Shown one piece after another: positions 36,131-43,892 of a stretch of 64,000 nt of DNA. Numbering within the stretch: the stretch's first letter is position 1; every line of letters starts with the position of its first letter. The stretch is taken from positions 1-64,000 of the forward strand of contig JAURCJ010000002.1 of assembly GCA_030828505.1 (NCBI GenBank), written 5' to 3'. A program made the position numbers and the translations under genes. The notes below the pieces were generated by a model that saw only the letters and a program-made list of their open reading frames with translations, ran no database searches and was not told where the DNA came from. This DNA comes from Alphaproteobacteria bacterium (GTDB lineage: Bacteria; Pseudomonadota; Alphaproteobacteria; TMED109).

Positions 36131-36313
36131 ATGGCAGTTCCTAAAAGTAAGATTTCTCGGTCAAGGAGAGGTCAAAGAAGGTCTCATGATTCTCTAACGC
36201 AAATTAATGTAGTTGAGTGTGCTAATTGCGGAGAAATGAAGCGTCAGCATAATATATGTCCTGCATGTGGTTATTATGACGGAAAAGAAATTTTAACTTC
36301 AGCTGAAGATTAA
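36131..36313 (+). CDS. rpmF: 50S ribosomal protein L32
   Basis: A 60-residue basic protein of the large ribosomal subunit. AVPKSKISRSRRGQRRSHD is the signature N-terminus, and CANCGEMKRQHNICPACG supplies the CxxC...CxxC zinc site. ATG 36131 is preferred to ATG 36116 because L32 begins MAVPK and AAAGG lies eight bases upstream. It is located in the DUF177-rpmF-plsX order typical of alphaproteobacteria. Confidence 0.96.
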   Translation: MAVPKSKISRSRRGQRRSHDSLTQINVVECANCGEMKRQHNICPACGYYDGKEILTSAED

Positions 36314-36333
36314 AATAATATAATATTTTCATT

Positions 36334-37353
36334 ATGGTAAAAAATACTATAGCAATAGATGCAATGGGAGGAGATAATGCTCCTAAATCTGTGATTTCAG
36401 GTTTAGCAATTTCTGCTGTTAGAAACCCTGGTGTTGAATATATAGTCTATGGTGATGAAAATAAATTATCGCCATTATTAAAAAATAAAGACAGTTTAAA
36501 AAATATAGTAAAAGTAGTTCACGTTGAAGATTGGATAAGAGCCGATGAAAAAGCTTCTAAATCTTTAAGGAGAGCAAAAACTACGAGTATGGGTTTAGCA
36601 ATAGCGGCAGTTGCTAATAGTGAAGCTGGAGCAATTGTTTCAGCTGGTAATAGTGGAGCACTATTAGCTATGTCTATATTTGGTCTTAAAAAATTATCTG
36701 GGATCAGTAGGCCTGCTTTAGCTGCTGTAATGCCAACTGTTTATGGAGAAATAATTGCCCTAGACTTGGGTGCAAATATAGATTGTAGTAGTCAAAATTT
36801 AATAGATTTTTCAGTAATGGGAATAGTTTTTGCTAAAAATGTATTAGGTAAACCAAGCCCTAAATTAGCATTGTTAAATGTAGGAGAGGAAGAAAATAAG
36901 GGAAGTACTATTATAAAAGAAGCCGCTAATTTAATGAAGGTAAGTAATTTATCAAAGTATTATGTTGGTTTTGCTGAGGGAGATAAAATTATTACTGGTA
37001 ATTTTGATATAGTAGTGTGTGATGGTTTTAGTGGTAACATAATGCTTAAAACTGCAGAAGGAACTGCTAAACTTTGTAGTGAGTATTTAAAGCAAGTATT
37101 TAATTCAAGTTTTTTAGGTAAGGTTTCTTTTGCTATAGGTAAGGCATCATTTTTAGGTTTAAGAAAGAAATTAGATCCTAGAAAGCATAATGGTGCAGTT
37201 CTGCTTGGGCTTAACGGTATAGTTGTTAAAAGTCACGGAGGAGCAGATTCTTTTAGCTTTGCACATGCTGTTGATTTGGCCACTGAAATGTCTACAGGTA
37301 ATTATAATGATTTAATCAAAAAAGAATTAAGTAATTTAAAAGCAACGCATTAG
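36334..37353 (+). CDS. plsX: Phosphate acyltransferase PlsX
   Basis: PlsX makes acyl-phosphate from acyl-ACP, the donor that PlsY (encoded at 61220-61879) uses to acylate glycerol-3-phosphate. IAIDAMGGDNAPKSVISGL opens the protein; SAGNSGALLAMSIFGL, GISRPALAAVMPT, LDLGANIDC and DGFSGNIMLKTAEGTAKL are diagnostic. The 339-residue length is standard. There is no clear ribosome binding site. The usual next gene, fabH, is absent: only 64 bases separate plsX from ihfA. Confidence 0.96.
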   Translation: MVKNTIAIDAMGGDNAPKSVISGLAISAVRNPGVEYIVYGDENKLSPLLKNKDSLKNIVKVVHVEDWIRADEKASKSLRRAKTTSMGLAIAAVANSEAGAIVSAGNSGALLAMSIFGLKKLSGISRPALAAVMPTVYGEIIALDLGANIDCSSQNLIDFSVMGIVFAKNVLGKPSPKLALLNVGEEENKGSTIIKEAANLMKVSNLSKYYVGFAEGDKIITGNFDIVVCDGFSGNIMLKTAEGTAKLCSEYLKQVFNSSFLGKVSFAIGKASFLGLRKKLDPRKHNGAVLLGLNGIVVKSHGGADSFSFAHAVDLATEMSTGNYNDLIKKELSNLKATH

Positions 37354-37417
37354 AAAAAATAGTTTTTTTATTTATAAATATATGTTTCTATATATACATA
37401 TAAGATAGAGATTAATT

Positions 37418-37708
37418 ATGAAAAAAACTATTACCAAAGAATATTTAGCTGGCCGTATAAAAGAAGAATTAGGTCTAAGTAGATCTGAATCACTTAAATT
37501 AGTGTCTTTAATTTTAAATAATCTGTCTAGTTCTATAAATAAAGATAAATTATTAAAGTTGCCTAATTTAGGAACCTTTAAAGTTAAAAATAAAAATAGT
37601 AGAATTGGAAGAAATCCAAAAACTGGAGAAGAATCAGTCATCACTGCTAGGTCTGTGATATCTTTTAAGGCTTCAGAAAAGCTAAAATCTAGATTAAATT
37701 TAAAGTAG
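37418..37708 (+). CDS. ihfA: Integration host factor subunit alpha
   Basis: A 96-residue DNA-bending protein of the HU/IHF family. The N-terminal helices (ITKEYLAGRIKEELGLSRSESLKLVSLIL) and the beta-arm with RIGRNPKTGEES carrying the intercalating proline are present. Basic C-terminal residues follow. Its place after plsX and before merR and tRNA-Pro is the conserved alphaproteobacterial order and supports ihfA rather than hup. It may organise the compact chromosome and affect the many closely packed promoters. Confidence 0.9.
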   Translation: MKKTITKEYLAGRIKEELGLSRSESLKLVSLILNNLSSSINKDKLLKLPNLGTFKVKNKNSRIGRNPKTGEESVITARSVISFKASEKLKSRLNLK

Positions 37709-37729
37709 AGTAATAAGAGAGTTTATCAT

Positions 37730-38059
37730 ATGAATAAACAAATGGATGCGCTTAAAACAATTGGGGAAGTTTCTAAGGAATTAAATATCCCCTCTTATAT
37801 TATTCGTTTTTGGGAAACAAAATTTCAAAAATTAAAATCTATAAAAAGAATAAATAGCCATAGATATTATTCAAAAGAAGATATTTTATTTTTAAAATAT
37901 TTAAATAAATTAATTTCAGAAGAAGGGTATACTATAAAAGGTGTTCAAAAACATCTTCAAAAAGATAAGGATTTAATATTTGTTAGTTATGAAGAAGAAT
38001 ATTTAGAGTTATTGAAAGAAATTAAGACCGATATTAACAACATAATTAATGAAAAATAA
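37730..38059 (+). CDS. MerR-family transcriptional regulator
   Basis: A 109-residue protein with an N-terminal winged-helix MerR DNA-binding domain: [43 protein letters not shown] (about 11-53), then a coiled helix ([22 protein letters not shown]) and a short acidic tail. There is no cysteine-rich metal-binding end, so it is not a classic metal regulator. This short MerR beside ihfA and tRNA-Pro is conserved in alphaproteobacteria; its target is not known. Confidence 0.87.
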   Translation: MNKQMDALKTIGEVSKELNIPSYIIRFWETKFQKLKSIKRINSHRYYSKEDILFLKYLNKLISEEGYTIKGVQKHLQKDKDLIFVSYEEEYLELLKEIKTDINNIINEK

Positions 38060-38065
38060 TATATA

Positions 38066-38142
38066 CGGAATGTAGCGCAGCCTGGTAGCGCACTGGTCTG
38101 GGGGACCAGGGGTCGTCGGTTCGAATCCGGCCGTTCCGACCA
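38066..38142 (+). tRNA. tRNA-Pro (GGG anticodon)
   Basis: A 77-base cloverleaf with acceptor arm CGGAATG/CGTTCCG, D arm GCGC/GCGC, anticodon stem CTGGT/ACCAG around loop CTGGGGG (anticodon GGG), T arm GTCGG/CCGGC with TTCGAAT loop, discriminator A and encoded CCA at 140-142. All stems pair (one T-G in the acceptor and one in the T stem). It follows merR by six bases. Confidence 0.97.
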
Positions 38143-38163
38143 TTAATATATAAGGGGATAATA

Positions 38164-38457
38164 ATGATAGGTGTAGTGGCAGAAATTATAGTAAAAAATG
38201 GGAAAGAAAAAGAATTTGAGGAAATTGCTAAAAAGTTGGTAAGTGCTGTTAATTCAGAAGAAAAAGATAATTTATTTTATAGACTATATAAAAAATCTTT
38301 TCATAAATATGTTTTTCTTGAGGGATATAAGGATAAGGAAGCACTTAATACTCATACCAAAACAAATCATTATAAAATTTATGGTAAAGCTATGGCCAAA
38401 TTTTTAGATAATGCTCCAAAAGTTGAAATATTGGAAGAATTAGCTCCAAATCATTAA
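38164..38457 (+). CDS. Antibiotic biosynthesis monooxygenase (ABM) domain protein
   Basis: A 97-residue ferredoxin-like-fold protein of the ABM/YgiN family. GVVAEIIVKNGKEKEFEEIAKKLV, the FYRLYKKSFHKYVFLEGYKDKEALNTHTKTNHYK central part and a short C-terminal strand fit the dimeric alpha-beta barrel. Family roles include quinol or haem-like oxygenation, but many members have unknown substrates. It is 21 bases after tRNA-Pro, behind GGGGA, and is separated from the convergent metY by one base. Confidence 0.8.
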   Translation: MIGVVAEIIVKNGKEKEFEEIAKKLVSAVNSEEKDNLFYRLYKKSFHKYVFLEGYKDKEALNTHTKTNHYKIYGKAMAKFLDNAPKVEILEELAPNH

Positions 38458-38458
38458 T

Positions 38459-39748
38459 TTATAAAGATGATAAAGCTATTCTTAGATCTTTTATTAGATC
38501 TAGATAATGCTCAATTCCTATAGATACTCTAATAACTTCTGGGCCAGCACCAGCCTTTATTTTTTGATTATCGGACAACTGATTATGAGTGGTAGAGGCT
38601 GGATGTAAGATTAAACTTCTTGTATCACCAACATTTGCAACATGAGAAAAAATTTTTACATTATTTATTAGTTTTTTTCCAGCTGCATATCCTCCTTTTA
38701 AACCAAATGTGAAAACGGGCCCAACTCCTTTATTCATATATTTTTTAGCTAAATTATTAAATTTACTTTTTTCTAATCCGGCATAAGAAACCCAAGAAAT
38801 ATTTTTATGTTTTACTAAAAATTTTGATACCTTTAGAGCATTTGAACAATGCCTTTCCATTCTTAAATGCAAAGTTTCAAGACCATTTATAAAATAAAAG
38901 GCATTTGTTGGAGAAAGTGTTGCTCCTATATCCCTTAATGAATCAGCTCTAATTTTCATTGAATAACCAAAATCACCAAAAGTTTCAGCAAAAACTAATC
39001 CATGATAAGATTCTGTTGGAAGAGACATAGAAGGGTATTTATCAGTTGCAAACCAGTCAAAATTACCTCCTTCAATAATTATACCTCCCATAGAATTTCC
39101 ATGACCTCCTATAAATTTTGTTAATGAGTGAGTAACAATATTAGCTCCCCAATCAATAGGCTTAAACAAATAAGGGCTAGCCATAGTATTATCGACTATA
39201 AGGGGTATCTTTGCACTATCTGCAATTTTTGCAATTTTTTCTATATCAAGGATTATTCCACTTGGGTTTGATAAACTCTCAATAAATATACATTTATGAT
39301 TTGGTTTTATTAATTTAGCAATATTTTTGGCATTAGTGGCATCTACAAAGTCTACACCCCATCCAAATTTTTTAAAAGCATGATTGAATTGAGTTATAGA
39401 ACCTCCGTATAAGTTTTGAGATGCTATTATTCTGTCTCCAGGCTCCATTAGTGGGTGAAGTGCTAAAAGTTGAGCTGAGTGCCCTGATGCGCATGCTACC
39501 GCTGCTCTTCCGTTTTCTAAGTTAGCTATTCTTTCCTCAAGAACTGAAACGGTTGGATTTCCTAATCGTGAATATATAAATCCAAAATTTTGTAAGTTAA
39601 ATAATGATGCTGCATGGTCTGTATTATCAAAAGTATATGCAGTAGTTTGATATATTGGTGTGTTTCTAGCTCCGGTAGAAGGATCAGGAGCAGCGCCAGC
39701 ATGTATAGTTCTTGTTTCAAATTTATAGTTATTTTTTGGTATTGCCAT
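38459..39748 (-). CDS. metY: O-acetylhomoserine aminocarboxypropyltransferase (MetY-like)
   Basis: MetY forms homocysteine directly from O-acetylhomoserine and sulfide. The 429-residue PLP enzyme has ETRTIHAGAAPDPSTGARNTPIYQTTAYTF, YSRLGNPTVSVLEERIANLE, SQNLYGGSITQF and the PLP-lysine block THSLTKFIGGHG; VGDTRSLILHPASTTHNQLS follows. These are typical of MetY rather than MetB/MetC. The homoserine supplier (hom) is encoded later in the window. No SAM riboswitch is seen. It lies 22 bases downstream of the CoA-binding protein and may share the crotonase gene's promoter. Confidence 0.93.
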   Translation of the reverse strand: MAIPKNNYKFETRTIHAGAAPDPSTGARNTPIYQTTAYTFDNTDHAASLFNLQNFGFIYSRLGNPTVSVLEERIANLENGRAAVACASGHSAQLLALHPLMEPGDRIIASQNLYGGSITQFNHAFKKFGWGVDFVDATNAKNIAKLIKPNHKCIFIESLSNPSGIILDIEKIAKIADSAKIPLIVDNTMASPYLFKPIDWGANIVTHSLTKFIGGHGNSMGGIIIEGGNFDWFATDKYPSMSLPTESYHGLVFAETFGDFGYSMKIRADSLRDIGATLSPTNAFYFINGLETLHLRMERHCSNALKVSKFLVKHKNISWVSYAGLEKSKFNNLAKKYMNKGVGPVFTFGLKGGYAAGKKLINNVKIFSHVANVGDTRSLILHPASTTHNQLSDNQKIKAGAGPEVIRVSIGIEHYLDLIKDLRIALSSL

Positions 39749-39770
39749 ATAAAACTCTATTTCTAAAACT

Positions 39771-40274
39771 TTATTTCATTATTGATTTAATTATTCTTCT
39801 TTTATTATAAAATGTGCCGGAGTTTATTCCTGCCCAGCCTAATTCTCCAGACAATCTACAATACTCAATCTTAGGACACCTATCCATTACAATATTAATA
39901 TTATTTTTCTCAGCTATATTTTGAATTTTATAGTTAATTACTCCTATTTGAAGCCATATTGTTGTTGGAGAACATTTTAAAATATCATTAATTAAAAAAT
40001 CTACATCAGATGATTTTCTAAATACATCAACCATATCAATCTGTTCTTTTATTTCTAGTATATTTGAATATACTTTTTGGTTTAAAATTTTATTTCCTGC
40101 TTCCTTCGGATTTACCGGAAATATTTTATAGCCTCTGTCTAATAAATATTTGGCAACAAAGTAAGAAGGTCTCTGCCAGGAGGAGCTGAGACCAATCATA
40201 GCTATATTTTTAGTTTTATCTAATATGTCTCTAATGTATTGGTCGTCATATATGATAGTTTTATTATTTTGCAT
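39771..40274 (-). CDS. CoA-binding domain protein (YccU type)
   Basis: A 167-residue protein with a Rossmann-like CoA-binding domain: AMIGLSSSWQRPSYFVAKYLLDRGYKIFPVNPKEAGNKIL (about 20-59), then VFRKSSDVDFLINDIL and MDRCPKIEY. It belongs to the short YccU group related to succinyl-CoA synthetase alpha subunits but lacks the catalytic histidine domain. The role is unknown; it may bind CoA or NADH. It lies directly between metY and the crotonase-like gene on the same strand, an order seen in other alphaproteobacteria. Confidence 0.85.
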   Translation of the reverse strand: MQNNKTIIYDDQYIRDILDKTKNIAMIGLSSSWQRPSYFVAKYLLDRGYKIFPVNPKEAGNKILNQKVYSNILEIKEQIDMVDVFRKSSDVDFLINDILKCSPTTIWLQIGVINYKIQNIAEKNNINIVMDRCPKIEYCRLSGELGWAGINSGTFYNKRRIIKSIMK

Positions 40275-40283
40275 ATTAAATCT

Positions 40284-41072
40284 TTATTTATCAGACCATT
40301 TAGGATTTCTATTTTCAATGAAAGCGGATATGCCTTCCTGTGCATCTTGTTTTAACATATTAGAGCTCATTATTTTACTAGTATATTTGTATGCTTCCTC
40401 AATACTCATTTCTAATTGTTTATAAAAAGCTTCTTTTCCTATTGCAACTGTAGCTGTAGATTTTGAAGCTATTATTTTTGCTACTTTCAAAGTTTCTTCT
40501 CTAATATTTTTATTTTTAACTATATTATTAATTAATCCTATATCCATTGCTTTAGATGGCGAAATAAAATCTCCCATTAAAAGCATTTCCATTGTTTGTT
40601 TTCTCCCAATATTTCTTGAAACAGCTACCATTGGCGTAGAACAAAATAAGCCAATATTTACTCCTGGAGTAGCAAATTTTGAATTTTCAGAAGCTATTGC
40701 TAAATCACAACTTGCAACTAATTGGCAACCTGCTGCTGTAGCTATACCATGAACTCCTGCAATTACTGGTTTAGGTAATTTTACAATCTTAATCATTAAA
40801 CTACTGCAAAGCTCAAATATTTGCTTAAATCTCTTTTCACTTTTATCCATTTTTAATTCTTTTAAATCATGTCCTGCACAAAAATTATTTCCATTAGCAA
40901 ATATGGTAACAACTTTGATATTTTTATTATCTTTAATTTCATCTAATTTATGTATTAAATCTTTCATTAAGTCAGAAGAGAGAGCATTTTGTTGATTAGG
41001 TCTATTAAGCGTTAATATTGCTATATTATCAGCTACTTCGTATGTTAAAAGGTTATTTAAAGTTGAAGACAT
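40284..41072 (-). CDS. Crotonase-superfamily protein (ECHDC3-like), catalytic glutamates missing
   Basis: A 262-residue enoyl-CoA hydratase-fold protein. The CoA/oxyanion elements FCAGHDLKEL and HGIATAAGCQL are present. The two glutamates of true hydratases are replaced: GCQ puts Gln117 at the first and TPGVNIG puts Gly137 at the second. The pattern GLFCSTPMVAVSRNIGRK is that of ECHDC3-like proteins, so ordinary hydration is doubtful; another crotonase reaction or a binding role is possible. It starts a minus-strand operon with the CoA-binding gene and metY and is divergent from rplM. Confidence 0.85.
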   Translation of the reverse strand: MSSTLNNLLTYEVADNIAILTLNRPNQQNALSSDLMKDLIHKLDEIKDNKNIKVVTIFANGNNFCAGHDLKELKMDKSEKRFKQIFELCSSLMIKIVKLPKPVIAGVHGIATAAGCQLVASCDLAIASENSKFATPGVNIGLFCSTPMVAVSRNIGRKQTMEMLLMGDFISPSKAMDIGLINNIVKNKNIREETLKVAKIIASKSTATVAIGKEAFYKQLEMSIEEAYKYTSKIMSSNMLKQDAQEGISAFIENRNPKWSDK

Positions 41073-41185
41073 TGCATATCCAATATATTATAATTACTAG
41101 TTGTTTATTGTTAAGTATACCATAATATATATATTATATTAGTATTTTATTTTATAAAATATTTAATGATTTTTAATTACAAACA

Positions 41186-41213
41186 TTGACAGTTCGCATC
41201 TTTTAGGCATACT
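41186..41213 (+). promoter_or_regulatory. Sigma-70 promoter for rplM-rpsI
   Basis: TTGACA (41186-41191), 16-base spacer and CATACT (41208-41213) preceded by GG. The predicted start of transcription lies about 40 bases before rplM. The match to the consensus -35 is perfect, and the GGCATACT context recurs at the hppA and rpmG promoters. The rest of the 186-base gap, the largest in the window, is AT-rich and shows no other feature. Confidence 0.65.
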
Positions 41214-41258
41214 CCGTTTTTATTATTTGTTTAATGTTTTATTTTGAAAGAAAGTATT

Positions 41259-41726
41259 ATGAAGACTTTTGTTGCTCGTCCATCTGATATAGATAGAAAA
41301 TGGTTGCTAATTGATGCAAAAGATTTAGTTTTAGGGAGGCTGTCTGTTATTATAGCTAACTATGTAAGAGGTAAACATAAACCTACTTTTTCTCCTAGCA
41401 TGGATTGTGGAGATAATGTTGTAGTAATTAATGCTGAAAAAGTATCTCTTACAGGTAAAAAAGCGAATAATAAAATACATTATTGGCATACTGGTTATCC
41501 AGGAGGGATTAAATCAGAAACTTATGGGCAAATACTAGAAAGTAAAAAACCTCAGAAAGCTCTTGAATTAGCAGTAAAAAGAATGATTCCAAAAGGACCT
41601 TTAGGTAGAGAGCAATTAAAAAAATTATATATATATACAGGTGAAAATCATCCACATGAAGCACAAAAACCTCAACTTGTAGATATATCAGTAATGAATG
41701 ATAAAAATAAAAGAGATAGTAAATGA
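41259..41726 (+). CDS. rplM: 50S ribosomal protein L13
   Basis: A 155-residue large-subunit protein. [28 protein letters not shown] opens the chain, and [46 protein letters not shown] carries the family signature; [18 protein letters not shown] follows. ATG 41259 is chosen over TTG 41244, as L13 proteins begin MKTF. Its stop overlaps the rpsI start by four bases (ATGA). It is preceded by a near-consensus promoter. Confidence 0.97.
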   Translation: MKTFVARPSDIDRKWLLIDAKDLVLGRLSVIIANYVRGKHKPTFSPSMDCGDNVVVINAEKVSLTGKKANNKIHYWHTGYPGGIKSETYGQILESKKPQKALELAVKRMIPKGPLGREQLKKLYIYTGENHPHEAQKPQLVDISVMNDKNKRDSK

Positions 41727-42208
41727 TTGATAATGAAGAAAATATAAATACTGAAGAAAATACTCCAGATCCTATAGTGAATAAAATAGAAAATGAAGAC
41801 AATTCACCAAAAATAGATAAGCTTGGAAGAAGTTATGCTACTGGAAAGAGAAAGTCATCTATAGCTAGAGTTTGGATGAAACTTGGTTCGGGTAAAATAA
41901 TAGTAAATGGAATTGAAGTAGAAAAATATTTTAAAAGAGAAACTCATAGAATTATTATATCTCAACCACTTGAGTTAGTGGAAAGAAAAGAAACCTATGA
42001 TATAAATTGTTCTGTAGTAGGAGGTGGACATACTGGGCAAGCAGGTGCATTGAGACACGGCGTAAGTAAGGCTTTATCTTTATATGAGCCTGAATTAAGA
42101 GGAGCATTAAAAACTGCAGGCTTTATAAAAAGAGATGACCGACGAGTTGAAAGAAAGAAATATGGGCAACCAAAAGCGAGAAGAAGCTTTCAGTTTTCTA
42201 AAAGATAA
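41723..42208 (+). CDS. rpsI: 30S ribosomal protein S9
   Basis: S9 is a small-subunit protein whose C-terminal tail reaches the P-site tRNA. The core starts near residue 37 ([26 protein letters not shown]) and ends [17 protein letters not shown], with the conserved terminal KR. At 161 aa it is about 30 residues longer than the E. coli protein because of an acidic, Asn/Glu-rich N-terminal extension, a feature also seen in other alphaproteobacterial S9 proteins. It is co-translated with rplM and followed by a strong terminator. Confidence 0.96.
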   Translation: MIDNEENINTEENTPDPIVNKIENEDNSPKIDKLGRSYATGKRKSSIARVWMKLGSGKIIVNGIEVEKYFKRETHRIIISQPLELVERKETYDINCSVVGGGHTGQAGALRHGVSKALSLYEPELRGALKTAGFIKRDDRRVERKKYGQPKARRSFQFSKR

Positions 42209-42229
42209 TTTTTTTTTTATTTTTTTATT

Positions 42230-42263
42230 AAAGCGGTTGTTAACTTTCAACCGCTTTTTTTTT
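42230..42263 (+). terminator. Intrinsic terminator of rplM-rpsI
   Basis: AAAGCGGTTG (42230-42239) pairs with CAACCGCTTT (42248-42257) over an eight-base loop, a 10-bp stem followed directly by a T-run to 42263. It lies 22 bases past the rpsI stop and 30 before argC. It is the clearest GC-containing terminator in the window. Confidence 0.92.
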
Positions 42264-42293
42264 ACTTAAAACCTTTTTGATGGAGTATTTAAA

Positions 42294-43349
42294 ATGTCAG
42301 AAAATCAAAAAAATACTAATTCTGCTAATATCGCAATACTTGGAGCCAGTGGCTATACTGGAATTGAAGCAATAAGATTATTAGTAAATAATAAAAATTA
42401 TAACATTGTAGATTTAACTGCAGATAGTAATGCAGGTATAAGTATTTCAGAAATCTATCCTCATCTAGGTGGAATTAATTTACCTAATTTAAAAAAAATT
42501 GAAGATATTAATTTTTCTAATATTGATGCAGTTATATCTTGCTTACCACATGGTAAAACTCAAAAAATATTATCTTCATTGCCAAAGAATATAAAAATTT
42601 GTGATTTATCTGCAGACTTTAGGTTTAAAGATATAGAATCATACGAAAAAGTTTATAGTAAAAAACATGAAGCAATAGAAATACAGAAAGATGTTATATA
42701 TGGGTTAACTGAGATTAATAGAGAAAAAATTAAAAAATCAAGATTTATAGCTAATCCAGGTTGTTATCCAACTTCTGCATTACTCCCATTATTGCCACTA
42801 ATTAATGATAACATAGTAAAAGAGGGTAATATAATTATAGACTCAAAATCAGGGGTTTCAGGAGCTGGAAGAACATTAAAAAATAATTTACTTTATGGAG
42901 AAGTTTCTGAAGGTTTTTCCGCCTATGGGTTAATTAGTCATAGACATAGACCAGAAATACAAAACCAGATTATAGATTTTGGTTCTACTATTCATAAGGT
43001 TTTATTTACACCTCACCTTTTACCTATAAAAAGAGGAATATTATCAACTATTTATTTTAGTATGAATGATCAAGCAAGTATCGATGATGTCATAAATTGT
43101 TTAAAAAATAAGTATTCTGATGAACAATTTGTTAAGTATTCAGAATCTCTTCCATCTACTCATGATGTAAGGGGCACAAATTTATGTAAAATGAAAGCTT
43201 TTTTTGATAAATCTACAGATCAGGTTATTATTATCTCAGTAATAGATAATTTATTAAAAGGAGCAACTGGCCAAGCAATACAAAATCTTAATTTAATGTT
43301 AGGTTTTAATGAAACAGATGGATTACTAAACTTTCCAATGTTTCCGTAA
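42294..43349 (+). CDS. argC: N-acetyl-gamma-glutamyl-phosphate reductase
   Basis: ArgC reduces N-acetylglutamyl phosphate with NADPH in arginine synthesis. IAILGASGYTGIEAIRLL (about 13-30) binds the nucleotide, CLPHG and LSADFRF follow, and NPGCYPTSALLPL has the catalytic cysteine. SGVSGAGRTLKNNLLY and HRHRPEI complete the active site; TPHLLPIKRGILSTIY is also present. The 351-residue length is standard. TGGAG lies about ten bases upstream of ATG 42294. The order rpsI-argC is conserved among alphaproteobacteria. No other arg genes are in the window. Confidence 0.95.
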   Translation: MSENQKNTNSANIAILGASGYTGIEAIRLLVNNKNYNIVDLTADSNAGISISEIYPHLGGINLPNLKKIEDINFSNIDAVISCLPHGKTQKILSSLPKNIKICDLSADFRFKDIESYEKVYSKKHEAIEIQKDVIYGLTEINREKIKKSRFIANPGCYPTSALLPLLPLINDNIVKEGNIIIDSKSGVSGAGRTLKNNLLYGEVSEGFSAYGLISHRHRPEIQNQIIDFGSTIHKVLFTPHLLPIKRGILSTIYFSMNDQASIDDVINCLKNKYSDEQFVKYSESLPSTHDVRGTNLCKMKAFFDKSTDQVIIISVIDNLLKGATGQAIQNLNLMLGFNETDGLLNFPMFP

Positions 43350-43369
43350 TTTAAATTTAAATATATATT

Positions 43370-43876
43370 ATGATAACAAATTACTTCAAATTATATATGA
43401 GATGTTTATTTTTAATTATTTTTCTTAATTCATGTGAAAATAAATCTATAAGTGAATTTGATAAAAATATTGAAGAACTAATTACATGGTCTTTATTAGA
43501 GAAAAATGATTATCAAAGTATAAATTATACTCCGATATCATCTAAAACTCTAGCTGGTTTATTAACTCTTCAAGAGCATAAAAATATAACACAACCTGAA
43601 GATGGAATTTTAATAGGTTATTTTAGTTTTCAAAGTAATAAAATGTTTATAAATGATTCTGACAAAGACCTTTTAATATTAATTTCTAAAGCTCAAAAAT
43701 ATGAAAATTTTGATATTCTTATTCAGTCAAATGATATAAAATCTAATTTAAATGATATTGTGGATGAAATAATAACAATTCTTTCATCTAATGGCGTTAA
43801 CAGTAGTAATATTAAATTAAATTCTATAGCGGATAAAAACCTAGATTTTGCAATTAGAATTATAAAGCTCTTATAG
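43370..43876 (+). CDS. Hypothetical lipoprotein
   Basis: This 168-residue protein is not recognised. Its N-terminus has a charged start, a hydrophobic stretch (MRCLFLIIFLNS) and Cys22 in FLNSC, consistent with a lipoprotein signal, though Asn at -2 is unusual. The mature part is acidic/Asn-rich: an N-terminal helical part (ISEFDKNIEELITWSLLEKND), a central GYFSFQSNKMFIND, and a C-terminal section with alternating strands and helices ending LDFAIRIIKLL. ATG 43370 lacks a ribosome binding site; ATG 43397 is an alternative. It lies between argC and an aminotransferase gene; no function can be inferred. Confidence 0.6.
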   Translation: MITNYFKLYMRCLFLIIFLNSCENKSISEFDKNIEELITWSLLEKNDYQSINYTPISSKTLAGLLTLQEHKNITQPEDGILIGYFSFQSNKMFINDSDKDLLILISKAQKYENFDILIQSNDIKSNLNDIVDEIITILSSNGVNSSNIKLNSIADKNLDFAIRIIKLL

Positions 43877-43892
43877 TTAAATTAGGCAGAAA

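Noticed and set aside
41073-41258. SAM riboswitch or ribosomal-protein leader in the largest gap
   Set aside because: No conserved stem set was found for either strand; a promoter for rplM explains the only clear signal.
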